Source: J005 sp964613235 (lineage in GTDB: Bacteria > Pseudomonadota > Zetaproteobacteria > Mariprofundales > Mariprofundaceae). Taken from it: DNA of 18,884 nucleotides. Where the stretch lies: contig CAZTGM010000036.1 in assembly GCA_964613235.1 (NCBI GenBank), positions 1 through 18,884 of the forward strand, given 5' to 3'. The translations under genes and the position numbers were made by a program. Every line of letters begins with the position of its first letter. Within the stretch, counting starts at the first letter, position 1. Below are positions 6,739 to 14,893 of the stretch, piece by piece. The notes beneath the pieces were generated by a model. It saw only the letters and a list, made by a program, of their open reading frames with translations, was not told where the DNA came from and made no database searches.

Positions 6739-6766
6739 GGCGCCACCTTCGGGTGGCGCCTTTTTT
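6739..6766 (+). terminator. rho-independent terminator of the oxidase operon
   Basis: A perfect 9-bp stem GGCGCCACC / GGTGGCGCC with a TTCG tetraloop is followed by six T residues. It lies 25 bases after the stop of the 44-aa gene. Confidence 0.92.
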
Positions 6767-6842
6767 ATGACCATCCGGTTATGGAGAATATATTTGCTAA
6801 CCGCTATGGTTCGCCGGTTTACATGATTCGGGAGAGAACAGA

Positions 6843-7154
6843 ATGGTTGTGCGAAATATCATTGCAGTCGTCATATCCATGTTTTTTGTAACCATGCAGG
6901 CCGTTGCGCAGGAAGCCCAGGGTTATGACTTTGGCATTGAAAGCATGCGCAGTCACAGTTACAGCGTGGCGATTTTTATCTTTATGATGATCGCGATCGC
7001 CGTGTTTGTCGGTATTATCTGGGCCTTTTTCAAAAACCAGACCGGGGAAGCCGTGAAGCCCGGTGAGAAAGTGTTGTTCGGCATGATTGTGCTGGGTGTG
7101 ATTGCGGCCTCGATTTTTGCAGCCATTCAGCTACTTGACGGCGTTTTGTTCTGA
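6843..7154 (+). CDS. small membrane protein, head of the second operon
   Basis: A 103-aa protein with a signal peptide-like N-terminus (cleavage likely after AVA near residue 22) and two further membrane helices (about 41-62 and 78-97). The stretch VKPGEKVLFG before the last helix resembles LKPGEKILFT before the anchor of the cytochrome at 611. The gene starts after the terminator gap and precedes ccoS. A recognisable catalytic motif is missing. An oxidase accessory role is inferred from context. Confidence 0.7.
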   Translation: MVVRNIIAVVISMFFVTMQAVAQEAQGYDFGIESMRSHSYSVAIFIFMMIAIAVFVGIIWAFFKNQTGEAVKPGEKVLFGMIVLGVIAASIFAAIQLLDGVLF

Positions 7155-7184
7155 ATAGACAATCGAGCAATCTTGGAGGTTCCC

Positions 7185-7454
7185 ATGTTTGGAATTGAAT
7201 TACACGACGGGTGGACGATCTATATCTGGCTTTTGAGTGGTGCGGCCATTCTCGTTGGTGTGGTTTTTGGCATTCGCTGGGCTGCGCGTAATGAGCAGTT
7301 TGATGAAGATATCAAATATCTTGTATTTGATGATGAGGACAAGGATAAAATGGATCCGGAGGAGTTTGCCAAATATCAGGAAGTGACCAAGAAGCAGGAA
7401 GCCCGTCGTCGGGAAGTACTGGCAGAAAAAGAAGCGGATGCTCATAAACTGTAA
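7185..7454 (+). CDS. ccoS: cbb3 oxidase assembly protein CcoS
   Basis: An 89-aa protein with one membrane helix (about 12-32) followed by RWAARNEQFDEDIKYLVFDD. This corresponds to the CcoS signature (W-A-x-x-x-GQFDDL...-RIL-DD). CcoS is needed to put copper and heme b into CcoN. Usual CcoS is about 50-70 aa. This one has an extra charged, probably helical tail (about 56-89, rich in K, E and R). I chose ATG 7185, with TGGAGG 6 bases upstream; the TTG at 7173 overlaps that ribosome site. It ends two bases before the next cytochrome gene. Confidence 0.8.
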   Translation: MFGIELHDGWTIYIWLLSGAAILVGVVFGIRWAARNEQFDEDIKYLVFDDEDKDKMDPEEFAKYQEVTKKQEARRREVLAEKEADAHKL

Positions 7455-7456
7455 AC

Positions 7457-7957
7457 ATGTTTAAACATTTCAGCTGGATGACCGTAGTTAATGCGGCCAT
7501 TCTTTTATTTGCCGCCATGCTGGTGTATGCGACTGTGCAATCGATGATTCATCCAGAAGCACATCAGACGCCGGAAGAAGCACTGCCATTTTATACCACT
7601 GCCGATGCCGCTTTGCAGCGCTCCGGTTCCGAATTGTATCGTAAGCTGCAATGTCGTAACTGTCATGCGATCTGGTCGGTCAAAAGTGTCTACCAGAGTG
7701 TGCCTGCCCCCAGTCTGGACGGTATTGGTTCGTTGCGCAGTGAGGAATGGTTATACCGTTATTTTTCAGCAGCAGACCCTCAGCAGATACTGCCCAGCCG
7801 GCTGAAGAAAAAGTATCGAATGCCTTCCTATGCCTATTTATCGGAAGATGAACGCATGATATTGTCTCGTTACTTTGCCAGCATGAAGGTTCGCGGCTGG
7901 TATCTGGAAGAAACACGCAAGACAGAACAGCAAAAACTGACGGGGAAAGCACCGTGA
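7457..7957 (+). CDS. membrane-anchored mono-heme cytochrome c
   Basis: A 166-aa protein with an uncleaved N-terminal helix (about 8-29) and a periplasmic domain with CRNCH (66-70) and likely axial M122 in YRMPSY. The post-heme string SLDGIGS is shared with the cytochrome at 611, as is the general layout, so they may be alternative donors or heme modules for the same oxidase. It lies immediately after ccoS. Its TGA stop overlaps the GTG start of the next gene (GTGA). I do not assign a named family beyond cytochrome c. Confidence 0.82.
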   Translation: MFKHFSWMTVVNAAILLFAAMLVYATVQSMIHPEAHQTPEEALPFYTTADAALQRSGSELYRKLQCRNCHAIWSVKSVYQSVPAPSLDGIGSLRSEEWLYRYFSAADPQQILPSRLKKKYRMPSYAYLSEDERMILSRYFASMKVRGWYLEETRKTEQQKLTGKAP

Positions 7958-8490
7958 GTTTGCCCGGACACACATCTTCACCCGCTCGCAAGGCATCACC
8001 CCATCCGAAACTGACCAGCGATTCCTGGGCTCCCTACTGGTTACGCGCGTTGATCGCGCTGGTTGTCGGTGCGGTGGTCTACAAGGCCGGTTTGTGGGCG
8101 CTGGATGTCCATCTAGAATGGTATCAGGGCTTGCAGGGGTTTAACTTCGCCTGGTTGCTGGCTATGAGTGTTTTGCCGGTGGGTACCGGCGTGATTATCG
8201 GCATGATTTACGGTTTCGGAGGTAAATATCTGGCGCATTTTCCGCCGGCACTGGTCATGCTCTGGGCCTATCAGCATACCTATTCGCTGCCGGAAGGTGT
8301 TCATCTTCTGCCCTGGGGTATGTGGATCATGTTTGTTATTCTGCAAATGGAATTCTGTGCTGTCGGCGGTTTTATCGGTGAGTTGCTGATTCGGCGTCGC
8401 TTTTCCTGGGATAACCCGGATTTTCAGCGAGCAGATTCAGTACCCTTACCGGATGATGATGCGGATGATGCACCGTCACGCGGAGTATGA
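7954..8490 (+). CDS. polytopic membrane protein of unknown function
   Basis: A 178-aa protein with a hydrophilic N-terminus, about four membrane helices (about 31-50, 64-86, 92-108, 121-146) and an acidic C-terminal tail with DDDADDAP. GTG 7954 overlaps the preceding stop as GTGA and the gene ends in an ATGA overlap with the following one, so translation is likely coupled through all three. Histidines occur near helix ends (H95, H108, H117) but no known heme or metal motif stands out. Family not recognised. Confidence 0.72.
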   Translation: MSLPGHTSSPARKASPHPKLTSDSWAPYWLRALIALVVGAVVYKAGLWALDVHLEWYQGLQGFNFAWLLAMSVLPVGTGVIIGMIYGFGGKYLAHFPPALVMLWAYQHTYSLPEGVHLLPWGMWIMFVILQMEFCAVGGFIGELLIRRRFSWDNPDFQRADSVPLPDDDADDAPSRGV

Positions 8491-9518
8491 AGAAACGCAT
8501 TCCGGTTACTGAAGCGCAACGTCGCCGGCGTAAACGCTGGCTGATGGCAACACTGGTGGCATGTATTACGCTGGCCATGATCGGTGGTTCGCTGCATGTC
8601 ATGAAACTTGGCGCCATGCGACTTGATGAAATGCGGGCCAAGGCCAGTTACGATGTACAGGAGATGCACAAGCATATTCGTGCGGCCGGTGAGGAAATCT
8701 ATCTGCAGGAAGCCAATGAAAAGCATGGCAAGGATTTTGCCACCTATTTGCCGGAAGAAGCTGAAGCCCTGCTTTCCGAAGAACAATGGCGTGACGTGGC
8801 ATGGATGGTGTCGATTCCGGGCGGAGTGTTTTCGATGGGTACGGATGACCCTCGTTCCAATGAAGCCAATCGCCCACTGCACCAAGTGCGTCTGAAAGCT
8901 TATAAAATCGATAAATATCCGGTAACCCAGGCTCAGTATGCACGTTTTGTGGCCAGTACACATTATCGTCCGCCATTGAACTGGACTGACGGCCATATTC
9001 CACGGGGGCTGGAATTGCATCCCGTGACCATGGTTTCCTGGTACAATGCACGTGATTATTGCCAGTGGGCAGGCAAGCGTTTGCCGACCGAAGCAGAATG
9101 GGAAATGGCGGCCCGTGGCACGGACGGGCGGCGCTGGCCATGGGGTGATCGCATGCACCCGGAGAATCTGAACACTTATTATCAGGTCGGACATACGACG
9201 CCGGTGAATGCCTATGAAAACGGAGCAAGCCCCTATGGCGTCATGGATATGGCCGGCAATGTGCAGGAATGGGTGGCCGACGAATTTGCTCCGTATCCGG
9301 GCTCGCCGGGAGATCCGTCCATTTTTCAGGCGAAAGAAATCGATCCGAATTATCATCGCGGTTCGGATGAAAAAGAGGAATTGATTTATCGGGTCATGCG
9401 CGGCGGTTCCTGGAAGAGTGATCCATTTTCCACGTATACCTATCATCGCAATTATGCATTGCCCAATTATGCTTCCGATTTTTTTGGTTTCCGCTGTGCC
9501 ATGGATGTGAAGGAATAA
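8487..9518 (+). CDS. membrane-anchored FGE/SUMF1-domain protein lacking active-site cysteines
   Basis: The 343-aa protein has a basic N-terminus, one membrane helix (about 19-38), a helical linker (about 45-100) and a formylglycine-generating-enzyme type domain (about 105-343). Visible hallmarks are IPGGVFSMGTDD, PVTQAQYARFV, PVTMVSWYNARDYCQWAGKRLPTEAEWE (split here as PVTMVSWYNARDYC and KRLPTEAEWE), MAGNVQEWV, RVMRGGSW and FFGFRC. In true FGE two cysteines follow the GGS motif and hold copper. Here that stretch reads KSDPFSTYTY with no cysteine. Oxidation of sulfatase cysteines is therefore unlikely. Related non-catalytic members, such as NirV near nitrite reductases, accompany redox enzymes. 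I infer a periplasmic binding or assembly role. Confidence 0.85.
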   Translation: MKKRIPVTEAQRRRRKRWLMATLVACITLAMIGGSLHVMKLGAMRLDEMRAKASYDVQEMHKHIRAAGEEIYLQEANEKHGKDFATYLPEEAEALLSEEQWRDVAWMVSIPGGVFSMGTDDPRSNEANRPLHQVRLKAYKIDKYPVTQAQYARFVASTHYRPPLNWTDGHIPRGLELHPVTMVSWYNARDYCQWAGKRLPTEAEWEMAARGTDGRRWPWGDRMHPENLNTYYQVGHTTPVNAYENGASPYGVMDMAGNVQEWVADEFAPYPGSPGDPSIFQAKEIDPNYHRGSDEKEELIYRVMRGGSWKSDPFSTYTYHRNYALPNYASDFFGFRCAMDVKE

Positions 9519-9530
9519 GGAGTTGCCAGG

Positions 9531-9761
9531 ATGACATACTGGAATGCAACAGGAATTTTGCTCATAACGCTGCTGTGCTCAACGGAAGCGATGGCTGTGG
9601 ACAGCTATCGTTATCTGCATGTGACCATCGACACACCATGGATGATTTTCGTATTTTTGTTCTTTTTGGTGTTTGCACCGATGATTCTTTCAGCCATTAT
9701 CCATATCAGAAATGCCATGCGTCGTGATACGGAGGAAGAACATAGCGATGAGCGTGACTGA
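9531..9761 (+). CDS. small secreted/anchored membrane protein
   Basis: A 76-aa protein with a signal peptide (cleavage near AMA, residue 22), a short periplasmic part with YLHVTIDTPW, one membrane helix (about 37-60) and a charged C-terminus rich in E, D and R. AAGGAG precedes the ATG by 8 bases. It overlaps the next gene in another frame. No known motif. Its place between the SUMF1-domain and two-helix genes suggests a small structural or assembly role in the oxidase locus. Confidence 0.68.
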   Translation: MTYWNATGILLITLLCSTEAMAVDSYRYLHVTIDTPWMIFVFLFFLVFAPMILSAIIHIRNAMRRDTEEEHSDERD

Positions 9762-10113
9762 GAAAGCCCTGTCCATTCTGTTGCTGTTATGTGGCTGCAT
9801 GCTTTCAGCACAGACGGCGTCTGCGGCACCCGGTTCTGAGCCGGCACAGTCGTCGGAGATGATCATGCAACAGTTCGCCGGCGATGTGGAAGAAAGTCCT
9901 GAACGCCGTATCGAGACAAAAACCAAGCACCAGATTTTGTTTCTGATGGGGATCTCCCTGCTGGTGCTGTTGTTGCTGACCGGTACCATGGGAATCGCCA
10001 TGGCTGCTTTTGGCAAGGATGTGTTTGTGCCGCATATGATCCTGGCCGGTCTGAGCATGACGCTGGCCATCGTGCATGCGGCGACATCGATTGTCTGGTT
10101 CTGGCCTTATTAA
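9748..10113 (+). CDS. two-helix membrane protein with histidine pair
   Basis: A 121-aa protein with an N-terminal signal sequence (ASA near residue 26), a periplasmic linker and two membrane helices (about 62-87 and 94-117). H96 and H110 lie 14 residues apart in the last helix, which ends IVWFWPY; H61 precedes the first. Such spacing is seen in helices that bind two b hemes, so a small cytochrome b or quinol-linked role is possible but only inferred. ATG 9748 is preferred because GGAGGAAG lies upstream and a signal peptide results. The ATG at 9712 would add 12 charged residues ahead of it. Confidence 0.7.
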   Translation: MSVTEKALSILLLLCGCMLSAQTASAAPGSEPAQSSEMIMQQFAGDVEESPERRIETKTKHQILFLMGISLLVLLLLTGTMGIAMAAFGKDVFVPHMILAGLSMTLAIVHAATSIVWFWPY

Positions 10114-10146
10114 CGCAACGTTTCCGTTCACCATTGCGGTGGCATT

Positions 10147-12762
10147 ATGATTGACAGGCCTTTGCGTTTTCCTCGCCTGCTGTTGCTGCTGCTTTATGGC
10201 GGCACAGGCATGACGGCACTGGGATATGAAGTGCTGTGGACACGTATGATGTCCCTGATGTTCGGCATCAGTATTTTCGGTGTGGTACTGACTGTGACGG
10301 CGTTTATGGCCGGGCTTGGAGCAGGCAGTCTTGTCGGGGCACGTATGTTTGTCGGGCATTCCGCCCGCCAGGCCCTGCTGCGACTGGGTGTGATTGAAGC
10401 GTTGATTGCATGTTATGCCTTGCTGCTGCCGCTGGGCATGCCGTTTCTTGATGGCTGGCTGATACAACTGGGGGAGAGTCTCTCCCTGAGCGGCTGGCAG
10501 ATGTTGCAAGGGGTAGCAGCATTTCTGTTATTGTTTCCGGCTGCGTTTGCGATGGGGCTGGCTTTTCCGCTGGCATTGCAGGCAGCACGCGGCCTCCGGC
10601 ATGCCGTGGGCATGATGTATGGCGTGAATGCGCTGGGTGGCGCCATCGGCGCCTGCCTGCCTTTGTTGCTGTTACCGCTGTTCGGCTGGCGAAGTGCCTT
10701 GTGGAGTGTGGCCACGCTGGGCCTGCTGCTGGCTGCATTGGCCTGGTGGTTATGTCGTTATTTTTCCACTACACCTGCGCGTGTTCGCGCGCAACATGTG
10801 CAAAGACCTGCATGGATGGATTTGCTGGCCTATGCTGGCATTGGTGCGGCGGCATTGATGCTGGAAGTCTTGTGGACACGCATTTACGGCACGGTTTTAT
10901 TGCGTACCGAATATGTGCTGGCCGTGTTGCTGTTCGTTTACCTGGCAGGCATTGGCCTGGGCAGTGTGCTCAGTCGCTGGATGCGATCGCCACGCTGGTT
11001 TTATGTGTTACCTGTGGCTTCCGCCTTGCTGGTATTGCCGGGCCAGTATCTGTTGCCTGCAATCAGCCAGTGGGTGGCGCGCAGCGATTATTCTTCACTG
11101 GCCATGGCCATGCTGATGCAGGGTGGTGCGGTGATGTTGTGCACATTGCCGGTGACCCTGTTGCTGGGAGCCTGGCTGCCACTGCTGGCCGGACGTTCCG
11201 CGCAGCATGAGGGTAGTGTGGGCGGAGGCTGGTGGTATGGCGCCAACAGTGCCGGTGCGGCATTGGGTGCGATCGTGGCCGGATTTGTATTATTGCCCTG
11301 GCTGGGCAGTTTCGGCGCACTGGGGCTGGCGATCATTTTACTGTTTGTCTGTGGCATGCGCTGGGTTGATGATCGCCGTGTGTGGCTGGCTTTGCCAGTG
11401 CTGCTGTTGTTGATCTGGCCTGTACGCATGTTTCCTGCCGTGGCCACGTTATTGCCTGCATTGCAGGATGCCGGCGATCTGTTTGTCTATGAAGATGCCG
11501 TGGCATTGACGCATGTGGTGGAGCAAAGCGATGGACAACGGGTATTGTTGTCTGACCTGCAGCGTATGGATGCTTCCAGTGAACCGACCGCCGTGACGGT
11601 GCAAAAGAATCAGGCGCGTCTGCCATTGCTGTTGCATGCCCGTCCGGCATCGGTGCTGTTGCTGGGTGTAGGCACGGGGATTACCGCTGCAGGGGCATTG
11701 CCGTTTGGTTCGCTAAAGCTTACCGGTGTCGAATTGTCACAGGGGGCGATTGAAGCGGCGAAAGATTATTTTGCGCCGGTGAACGATGATGTGATGATGA
11801 AGATGCATGTCGTACATGACGATGTGCGACGTTTTCTGCGTGCAGACCGGCATCAATACGATGTGATTATCGGGGACCTGTTTCATCCGGATATGGTGGG
11901 TCGGGGTAATTTGTTGTCCCTGCAGCAATTCGAGCGCGTATACCGGCGCCTTAACCATGGCGGTGTGTTTGTGCAATGGCTGGCGCTGAACCAGTTTGAT
12001 CGCGCTTCGCTGCAGGTAGTTATGCAGACATTCCGCCAGGTGTTCGGTTTGCAATCGCTGGTGTTTGTGGATGGTTACCGCATGGCACTGGTCGGGTTCC
12101 ATGATGCTGTACCGGAGTCTCGGCTGCTGGTCAATCATGTTGCGCATATGGCTTCGCCCGGGGCTGCGACAGGGGGCGAGGGTCTGTGGACGTGGCTGGG
12201 ACGTTATTGGGGGCATGTGCCTGTGTTTGCGCAGGTGCCATTGCAGGATGAATGGTTGCCGGTTATTGAATTTTCCCTGCCCAAAGTCCGATATAGTGGC
12301 GGTGTTGATCCGTTGGGCATGTGGCGCTGGCTGCTGTCATGGCGTGAAAGCAATGCACAGGCCATGCAGACCCTGGCTGTGGCAGAGGCAAACAGGGAGG
12401 ATTTCATTGCCGCGCGTACCGTGACAGATATGAATGTGCACATTTGGATGGCCGAACTGGCGGGGCAGGAGCATCAGGTGCTGAAACTGGCCAGCATAGC
12501 GCACCGTTTGCATACACAGGACCGCTGGCCAGCACTGGCACTGGCAGACCGCATGCTGGCCGGTTTACAGCGAGGCTTGCCTGAAGGCATGGCCAGGGAA
12601 CAGGCCTTGCAGGCCATTTTGCACATATATCCCTATCATACGGATACCTTGCGTCAGTTAATGCTGCTGGCTGGAAAAAAAGGTGATGTGGTGGCCGAGA
12701 AACACTGGCGATTGCAATTGCAGCAACTTAGCCCACTGGCCATTGATGTGCGAAGAAGATAG
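10147..12762 (+). CDS. membrane-fused spermidine-synthase-like protein
   Basis: This 871-aa protein joins an N-terminal transporter-like membrane domain (about residues 8-435, roughly a dozen helices; GYEVLWTRM near residue 27 and a similar ALMLEVLWTRIYG near 237 suggest an internal duplication) to a Rossmann-type aminopropyltransferase-like domain (about 495-640) and a helical C-terminal region (about 700-871). The fold is shown by LLGVGTGI, GVELS, DDVRRF and DVIIGDLFHPD. In true spermidine synthases the last motif carries D-x-x-D-P; here the second Asp is His, so polyamine synthesis is doubtful. It stands inside the oxidase operon, before ccoG. Substrate unknown. Confidence 0.82.
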   Translation: MIDRPLRFPRLLLLLLYGGTGMTALGYEVLWTRMMSLMFGISIFGVVLTVTAFMAGLGAGSLVGARMFVGHSARQALLRLGVIEALIACYALLLPLGMPFLDGWLIQLGESLSLSGWQMLQGVAAFLLLFPAAFAMGLAFPLALQAARGLRHAVGMMYGVNALGGAIGACLPLLLLPLFGWRSALWSVATLGLLLAALAWWLCRYFSTTPARVRAQHVQRPAWMDLLAYAGIGAAALMLEVLWTRIYGTVLLRTEYVLAVLLFVYLAGIGLGSVLSRWMRSPRWFYVLPVASALLVLPGQYLLPAISQWVARSDYSSLAMAMLMQGGAVMLCTLPVTLLLGAWLPLLAGRSAQHEGSVGGGWWYGANSAGAALGAIVAGFVLLPWLGSFGALGLAIILLFVCGMRWVDDRRVWLALPVLLLLIWPVRMFPAVATLLPALQDAGDLFVYEDAVALTHVVEQSDGQRVLLSDLQRMDASSEPTAVTVQKNQARLPLLLHARPASVLLLGVGTGITAAGALPFGSLKLTGVELSQGAIEAAKDYFAPVNDDVMMKMHVVHDDVRRFLRADRHQYDVIIGDLFHPDMVGRGNLLSLQQFERVYRRLNHGGVFVQWLALNQFDRASLQVVMQTFRQVFGLQSLVFVDGYRMALVGFHDAVPESRLLVNHVAHMASPGAATGGEGLWTWLGRYWGHVPVFAQVPLQDEWLPVIEFSLPKVRYSGGVDPLGMWRWLLSWRESNAQAMQTLAVAEANREDFIAARTVTDMNVHIWMAELAGQEHQVLKLASIAHRLHTQDRWPALALADRMLAGLQRGLPEGMAREQALQAILHIYPYHTDTLRQLMLLAGKKGDVVAEKHWRLQLQQLSPLAIDVRRR

Positions 12763-12771
12763 CTTTCAGTG

Positions 12772-14106
12772 ATGCATTCATCCATGCCAGATTCAGATCA
12801 AATCAGTGCTATTCCGATTCGGGAGGAGCGCGTCCCGGGAGCAACGACATTGCATCCGCTGCGTCGTTTCAGCCAGATATTCACTTTGCTGCTGCTGGTG
12901 GCGATTCCTGCCTCGGGCCTGTTTCGTATCGATCCTGCTGCCGGTGGCATTTTGATGCTGGATTATCTGGTCTGGTTCTCGGATATCTTTCTGGTACTGG
13001 GTTTCTGGATATTCATCGCCAGTGTGCTGATCATGATGTACTCACTGGTCGGAGCTGTATTTTGTGGCTGGATGTGTCCGCAGAATACCGTTTCGGAGTG
13101 GGCCAATCAGTTAACGGAAAAGCTTCTCGGGCGTCGGGCCCGGATGATGAATGTGGACGGCGAAAAGATGCAGGTGGCGGTACGCCGACGCTCGCTGCTG
13201 AATTATGTTGTGCTGGGCACATTATTATTGCTGGCAGCCATGGTCTATGCCCTGATTCCCATGTTCTATTTTTATCCGCCGGAAGCCATCTGGTCATTTG
13301 TAAGTTTTCAGTATAATGCGGAGCTGGCCGGTTCCCTGCACTGGATTTATTTTGTATGCGTTGCCGTCATGTTGATCAATATTGCTGTGATCCGGCATCT
13401 GATGTGCAAATACATGTGCATTTATCGCGTATGGCAGCATTCATTCAAGACGCGTGACACATTACATATTTCCTATGATGCTTCCCGTTCGGATCATTGT
13501 GCGCATTGTCATTATTGCGTGGATGCCTGTTTTCTGGATCTCGACCCCAGGCAGCCTGAGGTGTTTGACAGTTGCGTCAATTGTGGTGAATGCGTTGTGG
13601 CTTGCGATGAATTGCACGTCAGAAGTAAAAAACTGCAAGGGCCTGGCCTGCTCAGGCTGGCCATCGGCGATGAACGGAAAGGTGCTTATCGAGGAACGCT
13701 GGGTTCGTTTTTCGGGAGGGCCAAAGCGGCGACCATCGCGACCGTTGTCGGTGCCATGATGTTTGTATTTGGCATCATGAACTATGAGCCGGCCGGTTTT
13801 AGTGTGTACCGCAGCGATACCTGGCAGGGCGGTCGTGTGCTCGATTATACGATTAATGTGGCCTATAAAGTGAATCGTCCTGAAGATATGACCATTCGTG
13901 TGCAGGGGCTTGATGAGGATTTGTATACACTGGAAAAACAGAAGATCCATTTTGAGCGGGCTGGCCGGCAGGATATTGCATTGCATTTGCGTCATAATTT
14001 GCCCAAAGGCCTGTATCGTTTCACGATCATTGTCGAATCGGATGGTGGCTGGTCCAATACATTTGAACTCAGACATTATGCGGATGGTCGAAGTTCGGCA
14101 TCGTAA
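12772..14106 (+). CDS. ccoG: cbb3 oxidase accessory protein CcoG (FixG/RdxA)
   Basis: A 444-aa polytopic iron-sulfur protein. It shows a first group of helices, the signature FCGWMCPQNT (about 97-106), the second membrane segment ending HLMCKYMCIYRVWQ (209-222), two 4Fe-4S motifs (C243, C246, C249, C253 and C268, C271, C274, C278), a further helix (about 320-336) and a C-terminal immunoglobulin-like FixG domain. CcoG is known to reduce Cu(II) to Cu(I) for delivery to CuB of cbb3 oxidases. GTG 12769 could also serve as start. The gene is ten bases behind its upstream neighbour. Length is slightly under the usual 450-490 aa. Confidence 0.9.
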   Translation: MHSSMPDSDQISAIPIREERVPGATTLHPLRRFSQIFTLLLLVAIPASGLFRIDPAAGGILMLDYLVWFSDIFLVLGFWIFIASVLIMMYSLVGAVFCGWMCPQNTVSEWANQLTEKLLGRRARMMNVDGEKMQVAVRRRSLLNYVVLGTLLLLAAMVYALIPMFYFYPPEAIWSFVSFQYNAELAGSLHWIYFVCVAVMLINIAVIRHLMCKYMCIYRVWQHSFKTRDTLHISYDASRSDHCAHCHYCVDACFLDLDPRQPEVFDSCVNCGECVVACDELHVRSKKLQGPGLLRLAIGDERKGAYRGTLGSFFGRAKAATIATVVGAMMFVFGIMNYEPAGFSVYRSDTWQGGRVLDYTINVAYKVNRPEDMTIRVQGLDEDLYTLEKQKIHFERAGRQDIALHLRHNLPKGLYRFTIIVESDGGWSNTFELRHYADGRSSAS

Positions 14107-14131
14107 CACCGGCATATGAGGAGAAAACAGT

Positions 14132-14560
14132 ATGGCAGATGACAATAAGGAACATGAGGAAAGCATTCGTCCATCCGCACCTGTGCATAAGCAATGGGGC
14201 GAAATTCCGGATGACCATTTTGGTTATGAATCCGATGAAGATCGTCGTAACAAACGGGGGCTTGAGGACTGGGAACTGGTGGAGAAGATTCCGGAATCCC
14301 AGCGGCGAGTGCCAGCCTGGTTCTTTGCTATTATCGCAGTTGTCGTCGTCGTTGCCTTTGGTCTGACTCTGCCGTTTTGGGGTGACCGACCGGACCATCC
14401 CCGGGCATGGTTTACCTGGGGCCATGTGGCGGCAGCGGTTTATGCGCTGGTGGCTTCCGCCTTTATCTATTTCATGGTCACGATGTATGGCTCCAAACGT
14501 GCCGGACGCCTTGATCATGATCCTGCCAATGATGATGACGATATCGATATGCCGAAATAA
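14132..14560 (+). CDS. two-helix protein resembling the CcoP N-terminal segment
   Basis: A 142-aa protein with a long hydrophilic N-terminus, two helices (about 62-83 and 97-118) and an acidic tail (DDDDID). The part DWELVEKIPESQRRVPAWF leading into the first helix and LTLPFWGDRP after it parallels the CcoP-like protein at 5909 (VWEHESLGGIAENNNPLP, then ITFPLYGQRP). There is no heme motif. I infer a second heme-free CcoP-N-like anchor that could hold the cytochrome lipoprotein encoded next. GAGGAG precedes the ATG by about 9 bases. Similarity is by eye and modest. Confidence 0.65.
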   Translation: MADDNKEHEESIRPSAPVHKQWGEIPDDHFGYESDEDRRNKRGLEDWELVEKIPESQRRVPAWFFAIIAVVVVVAFGLTLPFWGDRPDHPRAWFTWGHVAAAVYALVASAFIYFMVTMYGSKRAGRLDHDPANDDDDIDMPK

Positions 14561-14569
14561 AACGAAGTG

Positions 14570-14893
14570 ATGTCTGTCATGAGTCGTTACGCGATCTTTT
14601 GTTTGTCCGCGATCATATTGCTGGCTTTGGCTGCCTGCGAGGCGGGCCAGTCCACATTGCAGGCGGATTATCCGGATCAGCAAAGCAGGGCATTTCAAAT
14701 CTTTGCCCGGCAATGTTCACAGTGCCATGCACCGCCGATGCCAACGGCGCATACGGCTATGGAGTGGCCCTCGGTCATGGCACGCATGCAACAACATCGT
14801 ATTCAGCGCAGCCTGGCACCTATCATGGCACAGGACATGGTCGTGATTCGCGACTATCTGATTCGGCACGCCAAAAAGGATGAAACGTCATGA
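14570..14893 (+). CDS. mono-heme cytochrome c lipoprotein
   Basis: From ATG 14570 the product is 107 aa, with a lipoprotein signal ending LAAC (C23) and a small heme domain with CSQCH (49-53), followed by APPMPTAHTAMEWPSVMARM. The CH-x-P-P...H-T-x-x-EWP pattern is typical of a family of small periplasmic cytochromes linked to electron-transport complexes; M73 is a candidate sixth ligand. The start is uncertain: GTG 14567 and ATG 14579 are also possible and none has a strong ribosome site. It overlaps the next gene by ATGA. A membrane-tethered electron shuttle is the most likely role. Confidence 0.8.
   Translation: MSVMSRYAIFCLSAIILLALAACEAGQSTLQADYPDQQSRAFQIFARQCSQCHAPPMPTAHTAMEWPSVMARMQQHRIQRSLAPIMAQDMVVIRDYLIRHAKKDETS

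Noticed and set aside
8424..9446. Open frame of 340 codons on the minus strand across the SUMF1-domain gene
   Set aside because: It is antisense to a well-supported gene, with no ribosome site and no recognisable domain.
10701..11210. Alternative plus-strand frames within the large membrane-fusion gene
   Set aside because: They are overlapped fully by the 871-codon gene with domain support; these frames are cysteine- and tryptophan-rich and have no start context.
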